From NCBI RefSeq assembly GCF_023078475.1, contig NZ_CP095741.1, positions 3,162,001-3,226,000 of the forward strand: a stretch of 64,000 nucleotides of DNA. The letters run 5' to 3'. The translations under genes were made by a program, and so were the position numbers. Below the pieces are notes generated by a model. It saw only the letters and a list, made by a program, of their open reading frames with translations, was not told the origin of the DNA and ran no database searches. The stretch is from Luteibacter aegosomaticola (GTDB lineage: Bacteria > Pseudomonadota > Gammaproteobacteria > Xanthomonadales > Rhodanobacteraceae). Positions 1 through 9,421 of the stretch are shown in pieces; the stretch's first letter is position 1; every line of letters starts with the position of its first letter.

Positions 1-2
1 TC

Positions 3-443
3 GAATCGCTCGCCGCCGAGGAGCAGGCCCTCCAGTTCGATCGCTTCACGCTGGAGCTGGCCTGGGCGCTTGGTAACGCCCTCCGCGAGGCTGCGGTAGC
101 CCAGGGCGCCGCCATCGCCATCGATATCAGCCTGCGCGACCGGCCGCTGTTCCACACGGCACTGCCCGGCACGGATGTTTCCCACGGCAACTGGATCAGC
201 CGCAAGCGCAACACCGTGCTCGCCCTGGGCACCAGCACGCTTGCCGTGGGCATGAAGCTGGCAAAGGCGAACCAGAGCCTCGAGGAGCGCTACGGCCTGG
301 CCCCAGCCGACCATGCCAGCGACGGCGGCGGCTATCCGCTGCGCCTGCGCGGGCTCGGGGTCATCGGCGCCATCACCGCATCCGGTCTCCCCTCGGCCGA
401 AGACCACGCGCTGGTCACGACGACACTGGCACGCTTCGTCTAA
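3..443 (+). CDS. UPF0303 / heme-degrading-domain family protein, 5' truncated
   Basis: The reading frame is open from the window edge to the stop at 441-443, so only the C-terminal 146 residues are present. They match the UPF0303 (HbpS/GlcG-like fold) family: an acidic start with EEQALQFDRF, the core GAAIAIDISLRDRPLFHTALPG, then the WISRKRNTVL segment and a C-terminal GLGVIGAITASGLPSAEDH loop typical of this fold. Members are small cytosolic proteins, some linked to heme or redox handling, and the substrate here is unknown. The true start lies upstream of the window. Family assignment is from sequence pattern recognition; function is not claimed. Confidence 0.8.
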   Translation, partial: ESLAAEEQALQFDRFTLELAWALGNALREAAVAQGAAIAIDISLRDRPLFHTALPGTDVSHGNWISRKRNTVLALGTSTLAVGMKLAKANQSLEERYGLAPADHASDGGGYPLRLRGLGVIGAITASGLPSAEDHALVTTTLARFV

Positions 444-505
444 AGTTGAGGTGAAGCAGGTTTGTACACGACTTGCGGACATATACGCGCGTTACCCTGT
501 GCGCC

Positions 506-724
506 ATGAGCCACCGTGACGACCTGCAAAGCATGCTCACGCGCCTCGACACCGAGGTGGCCGCCGGGCTGCGCGACAATCCGGATCCGGACGCGTTCTG
601 GCCGACCTTCGCGACGCAATCCAATGCCGTGCTCGAAGCCGCCGGGCCGGAATACTTCGACTGGGTGAGCTCGGAGGTCTCGGCCATCCTGGCTCGCTAC
701 GGCATACCGGTGCCCGAAGCCTGA
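506..724 (+). CDS. Small hypothetical protein, 72 aa
   Basis: A 72-residue acidic protein beginning MSHRDDLQSML, predicted helical, with no signal peptide or membrane segment. I do not recognise a family. An in-frame ATG also exists at 473, but a promoter-like pair (TTGCGG near 473 and TACCCT near 492) lies between the two starts, which favours 506. Codon use looks like the neighbouring genes, with strong GC bias at third positions. It sits alone between the UPF0303 gene and the exported hydrolase, all on the same strand. Confidence 0.6.
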   Translation: MSHRDDLQSMLTRLDTEVAAGLRDNPDPDAFWPTFATQSNAVLEAAGPEYFDWVSSEVSAILARYGIPVPEA

Positions 725-805
725 CCCTGCCGGAAGTCACGATTTACCTGCCATGGTGCGTTTGCCAGACTCGGATGATCGTCCCGAGCCCAAAGGCCAC
801 TGCCC

Positions 806-2791
806 ATGCGACCCAAGCGCCCTGCCCTCCACTTCGCCAGGACCGCGCTGTCGGTCGCACTAGGCGCCACCGCCCTTGCCCTTATCGCGGCCCCGGTCGC
901 TGCGCAGGCCGTGCTCACGCCCGAACAGAAGGCGATGATCGCCAAGCGCAACGACACCGAACAAAAGCTTGAAGACATCGCCGTCATCGACCGCAAGGTG
1001 ATGGTGAAGATGCGTGACGGCAAGCGCATGGCCGCCGACGTGTACCGCCCGAAGAACGCCAGCGGCAAGGTTCCGACGATCTTTGTGCGCACCCCGTACA
1101 ACTTCAATTTCTGGGATGTGAAGCTCGGCGCACCGCGTGACATGACCCGCCAGCTCGAAGCGGTGAAGCGCGGCTACGCGTATATCGACATGAACGAGCG
1201 CGGCCACTACTTCTCGGAAGGCAACTACGAGATCCTCGGCGCGCCGCTGTCCGACGGCGTGGATGCCGTGAACTGGATCACCGCCCAGCCGTGGTCTAAC
1301 GGCAAGGTCGGCACCACCGGCTGCTCGTCCACCGCCGAATGGCAGATGGCCGTGGTGGCCCAGAACACCCCGGGTCTCGCTACGTTCAACGTCCAGGGCT
1401 TCGGCGCCGGCGTCGGCCGCGTGGGGCCCTACTTCGAGCAAGGCAACTGGTACCGCGGTGGTGCGGTGCAGATGCTGTTCATCGCCTGGCTCACCAAGGA
1501 ACAGAACCAGGTACGCCCAAGCTTCCCGGCGAACACCTCGCAGGCCGACCTCATCGCCGCGTCCAAGCTGTTCGACCTCGACTCGCAGCCGCCGGAGATC
1601 GACTGGGACAAGGCTTTCTGGACGCTGCCCGAGAAGGACATCATGAAGAACGCCGGCGGCCCGAAGGGCATCTTCGCCGATGCGATGGACGTGCCCACGG
1701 GCGGCAACATGATCGCGCGTACGCCGAACAGCCCGGCCTGGTACAAGGGCGGCCTGTGGCACGACAACATGAAGATCAACAAGCCGGGCCTGTGGTTCAT
1801 GAGCTGGTTCGACGTTTCGGTGTCACCGAACCTCGCCGCGTATAACCACGTGCGCGCCACGGCTCCCAAGGACATCGCGGATCAGCAGTACGCGGTGATC
1901 TCGCCATCACTGCACTGCGGCTACTCGCGAGCCACCGAGCACACCATGATCGGCGACCTCGATGTCGGCGATGCGCGGTTCGACGTCGATGCGCTCGTCT
2001 ACGGCTGGTTCGACAAGTGGCTGAAGGGTGTCGACAGCCCGGTCGTCGATAAGCAGCCCAAGGTCATGTACTACGTGATGGGCGAGAACAAGTGGCACAA
2101 CACGCAGACCTGGCCGCCGGTGGGCGCGGTCACCCACGACCTGTACTTCACGAGCGGCGGCAAGGCGAACACCTTGTATGGCGACGGCAAGCTCGTCGCG
2201 GCAGCCGGTGGCACCGACCACCCGGACAGCTTCCTCTACGACCCGATGAATCCGGTGACCACGTTCGGTGGTGGCGGCTGCTGCCAGGGCAACGCGGTGA
2301 AGTTCGGCTCGTTCGACCAGAACACCCAGCTCGCCCGCAACGACATCCTGGTGTATGACTCCGAGCCGTTCAAGGAAGGCACGGAAGTGTCCGGCCCGAT
2401 CACGGTGACGCTGTACGTGTCGTCCGATGCGAAGGACACCGACTTCACCTTCAAGGTGATGGACGTCTACCCGGATGGCCGCGCGTTCAACCTCACCGAG
2501 AACATCCAGCGCATGCGTTACCGCGAGGGCTACGACAAGCCGCCGGTGTGGATGAAGGATGGCGAGACCTACAAGGTCACCTTCCAGCCGATCGATACCA
2601 GCAACTTCTTCTTCCCGGGCCACAAGCTTCGCGTGGCGGTGTCGAGCAGCAACTTCCCGCGCTTCGACCGTAACCTCAATACGGGCGGGAACAACTACGA
2701 CGAGACCAAGGGCGTCATCGCGCACAACGTGGTGCACCACGATGCCGAACACCCGTCGAAGATCACCTTCACGGTGGTCCCCCGCCAGTAA
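806..2791 (+). CDS. Exported CocE/NonD family alpha/beta hydrolase (S15-like)
   Basis: 661 residues. Residues 1 to about 34 form a Sec signal peptide (basic start, hydrophobic core, cleavage near APVAAQA), so the enzyme is probably periplasmic or secreted. The body matches the CocE / X-Pro dipeptidyl-peptidase S15 superfamily: a catalytic alpha/beta domain with the nucleophile elbow TTGCSST (Ser about 174), a cap region, a histidine in SPSLHCGY (about 370) and a C-terminal jelly-roll domain ending with [14 protein letters not shown]. Relatives hydrolyse acyl esters or amides (glutaryl-7-ACA acylase, cocaine esterase), and the natural substrate cannot be told. The gene is monocistronic with an AAAGG ribosome site before ATG. 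Confidence 0.9.
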   Translation: MRPKRPALHFARTALSVALGATALALIAAPVAAQAVLTPEQKAMIAKRNDTEQKLEDIAVIDRKVMVKMRDGKRMAADVYRPKNASGKVPTIFVRTPYNFNFWDVKLGAPRDMTRQLEAVKRGYAYIDMNERGHYFSEGNYEILGAPLSDGVDAVNWITAQPWSNGKVGTTGCSSTAEWQMAVVAQNTPGLATFNVQGFGAGVGRVGPYFEQGNWYRGGAVQMLFIAWLTKEQNQVRPSFPANTSQADLIAASKLFDLDSQPPEIDWDKAFWTLPEKDIMKNAGGPKGIFADAMDVPTGGNMIARTPNSPAWYKGGLWHDNMKINKPGLWFMSWFDVSVSPNLAAYNHVRATAPKDIADQQYAVISPSLHCGYSRATEHTMIGDLDVGDARFDVDALVYGWFDKWLKGVDSPVVDKQPKVMYYVMGENKWHNTQTWPPVGAVTHDLYFTSGGKANTLYGDGKLVAAAGGTDHPDSFLYDPMNPVTTFGGGGCCQGNAVKFGSFDQNTQLARNDILVYDSEPFKEGTEVSGPITVTLYVSSDAKDTDFTFKVMDVYPDGRAFNLTENIQRMRYREGYDKPPVWMKDGETYKVTFQPIDTSNFFFPGHKLRVAVSSSNFPRFDRNLNTGGNNYDETKGVIAHNVVHHDAEHPSKITFTVVPRQ

Positions 2792-2946
2792 CCCCTGACG
2801 TGGGCCGGCCCCGGGCTGCCGCCCGGGGCTGGCGACGCCACGCAGGCCGATACCGGCGTGAAAGCGACCATCCGGCCGTCGTGTTGCCAGTGCAGGTAGC
2901 CAAATAAATTCAGGAAGCAGTACGCAATCGCTAGCAGGAAGCTCAT
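2695..2946 (-). CDS. Possible small hydrophobic protein after the LytTR regulator
   Basis: An 83-codon frame starts 15 bases beyond the response-regulator stop and has a very good ribosome site (AAGGAGA, 5 bases before ATG). The first 35 residues ([20 protein letters not shown]...) could form one membrane segment. The rest is low-complexity, passes through a GC-rich hairpin and runs antisense into the end of the CocE gene, so it may not be real coding sequence. It may be a genuine small gene, a decayed gene, or only a fortuitous frame behind a good ribosome site. No family is recognised. Confidence 0.3.
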   Translation of the reverse strand: MSFLLAIAYCFLNLFGYLHWQHDGRMVAFTPVSACVASPAPGGSPGPAHVRGYWRGTTVKVIFDGCSASWCTTLCAMTPLVSS

Positions 2947-2961
2947 GGGGGTCTCCTTTCC

Positions 2962-3729
2962 TTACATGGCCCGGAAGATGGCCATGAACGGCTGGCTCAC
3001 CGTGAGAGTCTCGGGACGTCCGCGCAGATGCAGGCAGCCCCTGCCGCCGTCGTCCCTTTCCACCGACGCCACCTGGCGCAGGTTGACGATGGTCGAACGA
3101 TGGATCTGCCGGAACGTTCGCGGATCGAGTTGCTCAAGCAGTTCGCGAATGGGGCGGCTGAGGAGCGCATCACCATCGACGGTCGCTACGAGCGTGTATT
3201 TGTTATCGGCACGGAAATAGATCACGTCCTCGACGAGGATCAATCGCGTAGCGCGCCCTGTGCTTGCCGTGATCCATGTGAGCGGCTCGGGCGGCGCGTT
3301 ATCGAACTGGTCGCGCATATCCTTCGCCAGGCGCCCTGCCCTGGCGGCGTGCTTCTCGACCTCGGCCAGACGCGCGCGCAAGCGTGTCACGCTTTGCGCA
3401 AGCCGGTCCGCCGATACGGGTTTCAACAGGTAGTCGACCGCACCACGCTCGAAAGCATCGACGGCGTACTGGTCATACGCGGTGATGAATACGACCAGGG
3501 TACGCGGACTCACATCCGCGGCAGCGGCTGCCACTTCCATGCCCGTCAAACCCGGCATGCGAATATCCAGGAAGGCGACATCCGGCGCGTGCTCGACGAT
3601 AGCATCGAGCGCCGTGCCACCGTCTTCGGCGACCGCCACAACCTCCAGGTCAGGCCACGCCTTCGCCAGCTCACGCTGCAAGGCGGCGGAGAGCAGCTTT
3701 TCGTCTTCGGCGAGGATGCACTTAGGCAC
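2962..3729 (-). CDS. LytTR-family response regulator
   Basis: About 255 residues. An N-terminal CheY-like receiver (ILAEDE acidic pocket, phospho-Asp in VAFLDIRMPG, Thr/Lys of the fold in FITAYDQYA and LLKPVS) is followed by a linker and a C-terminal LytTR DNA-binding domain (LVEDVIYFRADNKYT ... FRQIHRSTIVNLRQVASV). The gene overlaps the end of the sensor kinase. Two in-frame GTG codons are possible, at 3735 and 3729. The GGAGG ribosome site (3736-3740) touches the first and is about six bases from the second, so 3729 is preferred. It probably acts as the transcriptional output of the adjacent kinase; targets are unknown. Confidence 0.9.
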   Translation of the reverse strand: MPKCILAEDEKLLSAALQRELAKAWPDLEVVAVAEDGGTALDAIVEHAPDVAFLDIRMPGLTGMEVAAAAADVSPRTLVVFITAYDQYAVDAFERGAVDYLLKPVSADRLAQSVTRLRARLAEVEKHAARAGRLAKDMRDQFDNAPPEPLTWITASTGRATRLILVEDVIYFRADNKYTLVATVDGDALLSRPIRELLEQLDPRTFRQIHRSTIVNLRQVASVERDDGGRGCLHLRGRPETLTVSQPFMAIFRAM

Positions 3730-4963
3730 GAGCACCCTCCATGACCGGCAGCGTGATCGTGGCAGCCACGCCGCTGGGGAAGTTGTTCCCGATCGTGAAG
3801 GATGCCGCGTTTCCGTAGGTCAGGCGCAGGCGCTCGCGCAGGTTCTTCAAGCCGATGCCGCTGCCGCTGCCGTCTATGCGCAAGCCCATGCCGTCGTCCG
3901 CGACCGTAAGCGAGAGGCCGACCGGATCGCACGCGGCACGAATCCAGATGCCACCACCACCGGGCTTGGGCTCAAGCCCGTGCTTGATCGCGTTTTCGAC
4001 GAGCGTCTGCAGCATCATCGAGGGCATGGCGTAAGCGAGACAGGACTCCGGCACGTCCACATGCACGGAAAGCCGCTCACCCATGCGTAACCGCATGATT
4101 TCCAGCCAGGCCGTCGAACGCTCCAGCTCCTGGCCCACGGTCGACAGCGAGCCATCCATCCGCGGGAGGGAGCGGCGCAGGTAATCGATGAGGTGCCCCA
4201 GCATCTTGTCGGCGCGGGCCGGATCGGTACGCACGAGCTCCTGCGCACTGGCCAGCGTGTTGTAGAGGAAATGAGGTTCAACCTGCGCCTGCAGAAGGCT
4301 CAGCTGCGCCGCGGTGAGCTCCTTTTCCATCGAGGTTTGCCTTGCGTCCGCGCGCTCGCGATGGCGGCGCTCGTTGATCCGCTGCGTCAGCGCACGTACC
4401 AGTATCTCGGCGTACTCGAGCGACACGCCACCATCCGGATTGAACCAGTCGGTCCACGCACCGCTATCCGGCTCGCAGACGAACAGGACGGTACAGGTAC
4501 CGTCGGCGGGTACGACCGATGCGCTGATCCGGGTATTGCGCTGGAACGGGTCGCTCGGGCGGCGCTTCCGCAGGGGCACGCCGGTGGCTGCCTGGGCGAT
4601 ATGGTGAATGACACCGCGGACCTGGAGGCCGCCCCTGGCCGCTGAAACATCCTGGATATCGGGCACCCCGCGCACCACGGTTTCCACGATATCCAGCGTT
4701 TCCTCGCTGTCGTAGGGCACCTCCACGCGGCGGCGCTGGCGGTTCGCCATGGTCTCCGCATCGATGCGCCCCGCGATCGTGCGGACGCGGTACAGATGGC
4801 TTACGCCACGCGCCAGCGCCAGCAGCAGGCCCACGAACCACATGAGCGTGAATATCGTCGGAAAGTCACGATCGATATCCAGGGAGCTCCACGTCGCCAG
4901 GAGCACGCACAGGGCGGCCACCCAGGCGGCGATCAAGCGAACAAGGAAACGAATGCTGGCCAT
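3722..4963 (-). CDS. LytS/YehU-type sensor histidine kinase
   Basis: 413 residues from the ATG at 4963, chosen because AAGGAG lies about six bases upstream; a longer open frame to 5113 lacks this. Two N-terminal membrane segments (about residues 5-25 and 32-50) are followed by a cytoplasmic linker, the His_kinase domain with the phospho-acceptor motif EPHFLYNTLA and a HATPase_c domain (N box LVENAIKHGL, G boxes DDGMGL and GSGIGLKNLRERL). This is the 5TM-less, short-sensor version of the LytS family. It overlaps the response regulator at the 3' end, so the two are co-translated. The sensed signal is not evident. Confidence 0.9.
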   Translation of the reverse strand: MASIRFLVRLIAAWVAALCVLLATWSSLDIDRDFPTIFTLMWFVGLLLALARGVSHLYRVRTIAGRIDAETMANRQRRRVEVPYDSEETLDIVETVVRGVPDIQDVSAARGGLQVRGVIHHIAQAATGVPLRKRRPSDPFQRNTRISASVVPADGTCTVLFVCEPDSGAWTDWFNPDGGVSLEYAEILVRALTQRINERRHRERADARQTSMEKELTAAQLSLLQAQVEPHFLYNTLASAQELVRTDPARADKMLGHLIDYLRRSLPRMDGSLSTVGQELERSTAWLEIMRLRMGERLSVHVDVPESCLAYAMPSMMLQTLVENAIKHGLEPKPGGGGIWIRAACDPVGLSLTVADDGMGLRIDGSGSGIGLKNLRERLRLTYGNAASFTIGNNFPSGVAATITLPVMEGARA

Positions 4964-5177
4964 GCGTGGAACTCCTTGAAGATGGCCGCGAGCATACTTC
5001 GCCACTCGCCCGGCGGCTCCGGTTATCCGACGAAACGCCACGAGGGGCGACGAAACCGGGGCATGGAGGGCAACTTCGGGTGGCGCGGCGCAGCATGACC
5101 TGAGCCACATCATGGTCCATGCTCGGTCGGACGGCTCAAGCGGTGGGGACCGCGAGCCACGACAAAGGGGTTAATGC

Positions 5178-5510
5178 ATGGCTTTGCTGCTCATGGTTTT
5201 CGCTGTCGTCGTTCTTGCCATCTATCTTGGCGTCCAGCTCCTTCCTAAGAACCATCCATCCAACTGGCTACTCGGCATCGTTGGTGGTGCCTGCCTCGTC
5301 CTGGCCTGGTACGCGATCTTCCGGCCCATGCTTATCGCTTCGGGCGGCGATCCTTCACTGGCTGCGCTCGGCCTCACGGCCGCTGGCATCGTTTCCTGCA
5401 CGCTCGGCGTGGTTTGCCTGGGTGTGTGCGTGTGGCGCGATCCCGCACGTTTCTGGATGCTGTCCATCGTGTTCATCGGCGTCATCGGCGCCACGCAAGT
5501 CACAGCCTGA
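5178..5510 (+). CDS. Small integral membrane protein, 110 aa
   Basis: The protein has four hydrophobic stretches (about residues 2-22, 28-48, 58-80 and 87-107) joined by short loops, so it is almost wholly membrane embedded. An AAAGGGG ribosome site lies upstream of the ATG. I recognise no named family, and no catalytic residues are conspicuous. It stands alone between the divergently read kinase gene and the convergent LD-carboxypeptidase homologue. Confidence 0.65.
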   Translation: MALLLMVFAVVVLAIYLGVQLLPKNHPSNWLLGIVGGACLVLAWYAIFRPMLIASGGDPSLAALGLTAAGIVSCTLGVVCLGVCVWRDPARFWMLSIVFIGVIGATQVTA

Positions 5511-5526
5511 CGGACCGGCCGCTGGC

Positions 5527-6471
5527 TCAGGAGCCAGCGGCCGCCATGACATGCCGGTAATCGTGTGCGGTAAGCACGGCATTACCGTTGCGTACCTCGA
5601 GCACGCCATGCGCGCCGAACGGCAGAGTCCACTTCTCGGGCCCATGGCCAAACGCCAGGCCACGCAACATCGGTAAGCCGCACGCCTGGCCGAAACGCTC
5701 CAGCGCGTGGTCGATGTCGTAGCCGTTATCGTATTCACTCACCCGCTGGCCACCCAGGCCACCGACCAGGATGGCGCGCTGGTCCTTGAGCACACCGCCC
5801 AGGAGCAACTCGTAGAGCATCCGTTCGATGCGGTACGCCTGCTCACCGGTCTCCTCGATGTACAGGATGCCGCCTTTGACCGTAGGCATGTAGGGCGTCC
5901 CCACCAGGCTGCACAGCGCCGACAGGTTGCCGCCCCAGAGGGTGCCTTCCAGGCGCATCGGCGCATCGCGCTCGCAACACGCCCAACCCACTTCCATCGA
6001 CGGGCCTTGCAGGGTCTGCCAGAACTGCCGCCAGGTGCTTTCACGGAGGTATCCGCCGCCGAAGTCCTGCACGAGCATGGGCCCATGCAAGCTCCCGACG
6101 CCGCAGCGGGCAAGCATTGCGCACTGGATGACCGTGAAATCACCGTGGCCCACGAGCACGCACTGGCCTTCCGAGAAACGCGCTCTCAGGCCGTCGTAAT
6201 CGAGGCGATCAAGTAAGGCGATGGCGCCATAACCACCGCAGATCGCCATGGCGACATCCGGCAGGGGATGGTCGGGGTCAGCGAGGCGGTTGATGTCGGC
6301 CGCGCGTTCGGCATCGCTGCCGGCGAAACGCAACGCCACGCGATCTACCACCCCACTGCCGAGCACCGTATGCCCGGCGGCTTGCAGTCGTTCGATGGCG
6401 CGCTGGCAGGCGGCACGGTCCTCCGCATAACCGGAGGGGGCTAAAAGCCGGATATCAAGTCGTTTCGGCAT
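5527..6471 (-). CDS. ldcA: LD-carboxypeptidase (S66, LdcA-like) lacking the canonical nucleophile
   Basis: 314 residues, close to E. coli LdcA. LdcA removes the terminal D-Ala from muropeptide tetrapeptides during peptidoglycan recycling in the cytoplasm. The N-terminal APSGYAEDR, the ICGGYGAIALL turn, the EGTLWGGNLS strand, the general-base region YIEETGEQAYRIERML (Glu about 206) and the histidine in GLAFGHG (about 276) are all conserved. The nucleophile motif, GHSDFT in E. coli as I recall it, reads GHGDFT here, with Gly110 in place of serine (codon 6142-6144). Activity is therefore doubtful or depends on another residue. The start at 6471 fits the family; the longer frame upstream does not. 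Confidence 0.85.
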   Translation of the reverse strand: MPKRLDIRLLAPSGYAEDRAACQRAIERLQAAGHTVLGSGVVDRVALRFAGSDAERAADINRLADPDHPLPDVAMAICGGYGAIALLDRLDYDGLRARFSEGQCVLVGHGDFTVIQCAMLARCGVGSLHGPMLVQDFGGGYLRESTWRQFWQTLQGPSMEVGWACCERDAPMRLEGTLWGGNLSALCSLVGTPYMPTVKGGILYIEETGEQAYRIERMLYELLLGGVLKDQRAILVGGLGGQRVSEYDNGYDIDHALERFGQACGLPMLRGLAFGHGPEKWTLPFGAHGVLEVRNGNAVLTAHDYRHVMAAAGS

Positions 6472-6699
6472 GTGATGCAAGTTTGGACTTGCGCTACCAA
6501 TACCGCTACGCCCCGAGAAAGGCAACCCGAAGTTGACTGACTCCTGTCCCGCCGTCGCCCTGGCCTTCACAATCGTGATTTCCCCTGTGTGCGCCGATGC
6601 GCACTGAAGGGACTATTAGACGCGATCGTGGATGAACGAGGTAATCAATGACGGCACGCCACTACGCCTAAACGGCATAGCGGCGTGCCGGGCACCGAT

Positions 6700-7674
6700 T
6701 TACAGATCGTCCAGCTCTTCAAGGGCGAGGTCATCCGGCACGCTACGGGTGAGCGTCTCGCGCGGCTGTTCGCCAAACACGCTGCGGTACTTCTCGGCAA
6801 AGCGCGAGAGATCCCACATGCCGCAGCTGAGCGCCACCGACTTGACCGAGCGGCGACCCGCTTCCGCGGTAACCAGGCTGCGATGGGCCGTGCACAGGCG
6901 AAGCATGGCCAGGTAGCGGTTAGGCGGGATGCCAAGCAGGTCGTCGAACGCGTAGCGCAGGCCACGCTCGCTAGCCCCTGCCGCCTGGCAAAGCTCCTGC
7001 GAATAAATGTCCCGGCGCAGGTTCGCCCGCATGAAGCGTTCGGCGCGGCGCATGACCTGATAGTGGGCACGGCGCCCTCGCGACGCCACGGGGCGATCTT
7101 CCGAGGAAGACGACAGAGCCACGCGGATATGCTCGTCGAGCAAATCCTCAATCGGCCCAAAGCCATCGTCTTCGCTATCGCGCACGCGGTCACGAATCTG
7201 CCGCCACGCACGTTTCAACGGATCGGACGTCACCGCGAACAGGCGAAGGCGTTGCGCCGCCATATCCACGTCCGCATGGTCCGATGCCATGAAGCGCGAG
7301 CGGAAGCGCGCGTAGGGCGCGACCACCAGCGTGAAACGCGTGCCACGCTCGAACATGAAATCGGTCGGGGTGCCACGCAGCAGCGTCACCGCCATTTCCG
7401 ATTCAATGCCTACGCCCTGGCACCAGCTGCGCTCACCGGCTTCGTGCATGTAGATGAGGATGCACGAGTCGTCCGGCACGGTCAGCGATCCACGCACATC
7501 AAAATCCAGATGCGCCGTGAAATACGTGACCCCGTCGAATGATCGGGACGAAATTGCCGCCCGCGGCCTCGCGGGACTTAGCGTCAGGAGGTCGACCTCG
7601 CAGACGCCCATGGCGGCACCCAGCGTGACGAGATCGAAATCCTCAAGACCTTGCACGTCGATGGGGCGCGTCAT
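6700..7674 (-). CDS. AraC-family transcriptional regulator
   Basis: 324 residues from the ATG at 7674, which has AGGAGGGG upstream. The N-terminal two thirds is a divergent effector or dimerisation domain of the AraC-binding-like type. The last 100 residues form the double helix-turn-helix of the AraC family (RRDIYSQELCQAAGASERGLRYAF ... YLAMLRLCTAHRSL ... VKSVALSCGMWDLSRFAEKYRSVFGEQP). It reads convergently toward the LD-carboxypeptidase gene and has no obvious operon partner, so neither its target nor its inducer can be inferred. Confidence 0.85.
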   Translation of the reverse strand: MTRPIDVQGLEDFDLVTLGAAMGVCEVDLLTLSPARPRAAISSRSFDGVTYFTAHLDFDVRGSLTVPDDSCILIYMHEAGERSWCQGVGIESEMAVTLLRGTPTDFMFERGTRFTLVVAPYARFRSRFMASDHADVDMAAQRLRLFAVTSDPLKRAWRQIRDRVRDSEDDGFGPIEDLLDEHIRVALSSSSEDRPVASRGRRAHYQVMRRAERFMRANLRRDIYSQELCQAAGASERGLRYAFDDLLGIPPNRYLAMLRLCTAHRSLVTAEAGRRSVKSVALSCGMWDLSRFAEKYRSVFGEQPRETLTRSVPDDLALEELDDL

Positions 7675-7905
7675 GCCAGCCCCTCCTGCGTCCTGTGGTT
7701 GATATGAATGGCACCCCTCATGCCACCGCCTCCGATTGATCCACTCCACTGTCCCATACGCACCCCCGCGTTGACCCAGGCGGGCCCACGCCCGCACTTT
7801 ACTCCCTCGGCACCCTGACACTCGCCGAAAAAGCGAGTGCCCGGTCGCTATAACTAACCGTGTAAGGGAGGAAATGCCAGCGATTTGTGAATCTGCCGAT
7901 TTAGC

Positions 7906-9297
7906 TTACAGGGTCGCCGAAACATTTGATGAATCTGGCAAAAGTGCCGCCTGAGCGAGTCCGGAAACCACACCAAGAGAGGGATCACCGTGAACCACGG
8001 GAATGCCGGGGAAGCTCGCAGCCACCCGTTCACGTACCTGCGGGGAGCGGGATGTACCGCCGGTAAGGAAAATACTGGCTGGCGGCTCGGCGATATCGCC
8101 CTGGGCTTCCGTAAGCAAACGGGCCATCCGGTCAAGGAAATCCTCCGATGCCACCTGGAAATCCTGGCTCACGGCCTGGCTGGAAAGGCCCGGCTCGATG
8201 AAATCGAGGTCAGCCATCGCCAGCGGCGCGCCGGACAGCTCGATTTTCATTCGCTCAGCTTGCTGGTTAAGCCGCGTCGTGGCACCTGTGCCCTGCAGGG
8301 CACGCAGTCGCGAGGCATACGGCTCATCGATGCGGCGGTAGTCCTGTTTACGGAATTCGCGCTGCTTGGGCAGGTTGTGGACGCTCGCGGCCTCCACGAA
8401 GTGGTGGATAGGCACGCCCGAATCATCCCGCCCGAACAGCGGCATCAGGCTGTGCAGGCTCATGCCGACGTCGAGGTCGGTACCACCGCGGGGCAAGCCC
8501 CAGCTGCGGTGCATCACCGGTGCCTCGCCTGCGCCAAGCTCCGCGTAGGCCACGTCGGTCGTACCGCCGCCGATGTCGACGATGAGGGCGCGCTGGCGAT
8601 CAGCCAGCGACAGGTGGTAGTGCATGGCCGCCGCCGCCGGCTCTTCCAGGAACGAAACGCTGTCGAAGCCGGCCACGCCGGCCGCCTCGCGCAAGATGCC
8701 CAGGGCCTGCTCGCCACCCGCTGCCCCCATGGAGCTGCGGAATTCGACCGGACGGCCGATCACGGCCTCGCGGACCGGTGCGCCGAACTGGCGCGTCGCC
8801 GTCAGGCGCACATGCTCAAGGATGTGTGCCGCGATGCTCACGATCGTCTTGCGGACGCGTGGGTCAAGCTTGTAGCCGAACATGGATTTCGGCGATTCGA
8901 TCAGGTTGCCCGTGCCCTCTTCCAGGTAGGCCTGGACCGCTTCCTGGCCGAACAGGGCATCCTGGAAGCTGGCCACCGACGACGCCGATGCCTCGCGAAT
9001 CCGCTCTTCCATCCACTGGCGGCGAACCACGCGGATCGCGTCGCGGCGCACCTCACCCTCGGGGCGCGGTGTGCGCCCTGTGCGGCGCTCGTCGGCCCGG
9101 GTGGCGCGGATGATGGTGTCGACCTGGCCTTCCAGTACCGGGGTCAGCACGAAATCATCGAAGTCAGGGACGACCTCGGGGAAGAACACGGCGGTCCGAA
9201 ACTGGCGCTCCTCGCCAAAGCGAACCAGCTGGAGCTGGCCGTCCACCACGGCCGCGGCGGCGGAATAGCTGGTACCAAAGTCGATGCCGATGCGCAT
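7906..9297 (-). CDS. yegD: Hsp70-family protein (YegD-like)
   Basis: 463 residues from the ATG at 9297, where the protein opens with the actin-fold phosphate-1 loop MRIGIDFGTSYSAAAAV. Phosphate-2 is ALIVDIGGGTTDVAYAEL and the adenosine motif is IFLTGGTSRSP. Only the ATPase domain and a short C-terminal part are present, with no DnaK-type substrate-binding lid, as in E. coli YegD. It is probably an ATP-dependent chaperone-like protein of unknown client. It is transcribed divergently from the M28 peptidase gene with about 125 bases between starts. The longer upstream open frame is not supported. Confidence 0.88.
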   Translation of the reverse strand: MRIGIDFGTSYSAAAAVVDGQLQLVRFGEERQFRTAVFFPEVVPDFDDFVLTPVLEGQVDTIIRATRADERRTGRTPRPEGEVRRDAIRVVRRQWMEERIREASASSVASFQDALFGQEAVQAYLEEGTGNLIESPKSMFGYKLDPRVRKTIVSIAAHILEHVRLTATRQFGAPVREAVIGRPVEFRSSMGAAGGEQALGILREAAGVAGFDSVSFLEEPAAAAMHYHLSLADRQRALIVDIGGGTTDVAYAELGAGEAPVMHRSWGLPRGGTDLDVGMSLHSLMPLFGRDDSGVPIHHFVEAASVHNLPKQREFRKQDYRRIDEPYASRLRALQGTGATTRLNQQAERMKIELSGAPLAMADLDFIEPGLSSQAVSQDFQVASEDFLDRMARLLTEAQGDIAEPPASIFLTGGTSRSPQVRERVAASFPGIPVVHGDPSLGVVSGLAQAALLPDSSNVSATL

Positions 9298-9421
9298 GGA
9301 GAAGCACTTTCCAGACGGGGAAAACCGTCCATTATGACTCGCCTTGGTATCAGGCGACAGCGGGACGGATATCGTTACACTCGGGAACCGAGCCACAGAC
9401 GCCATAGGGAATCCCCGACCG

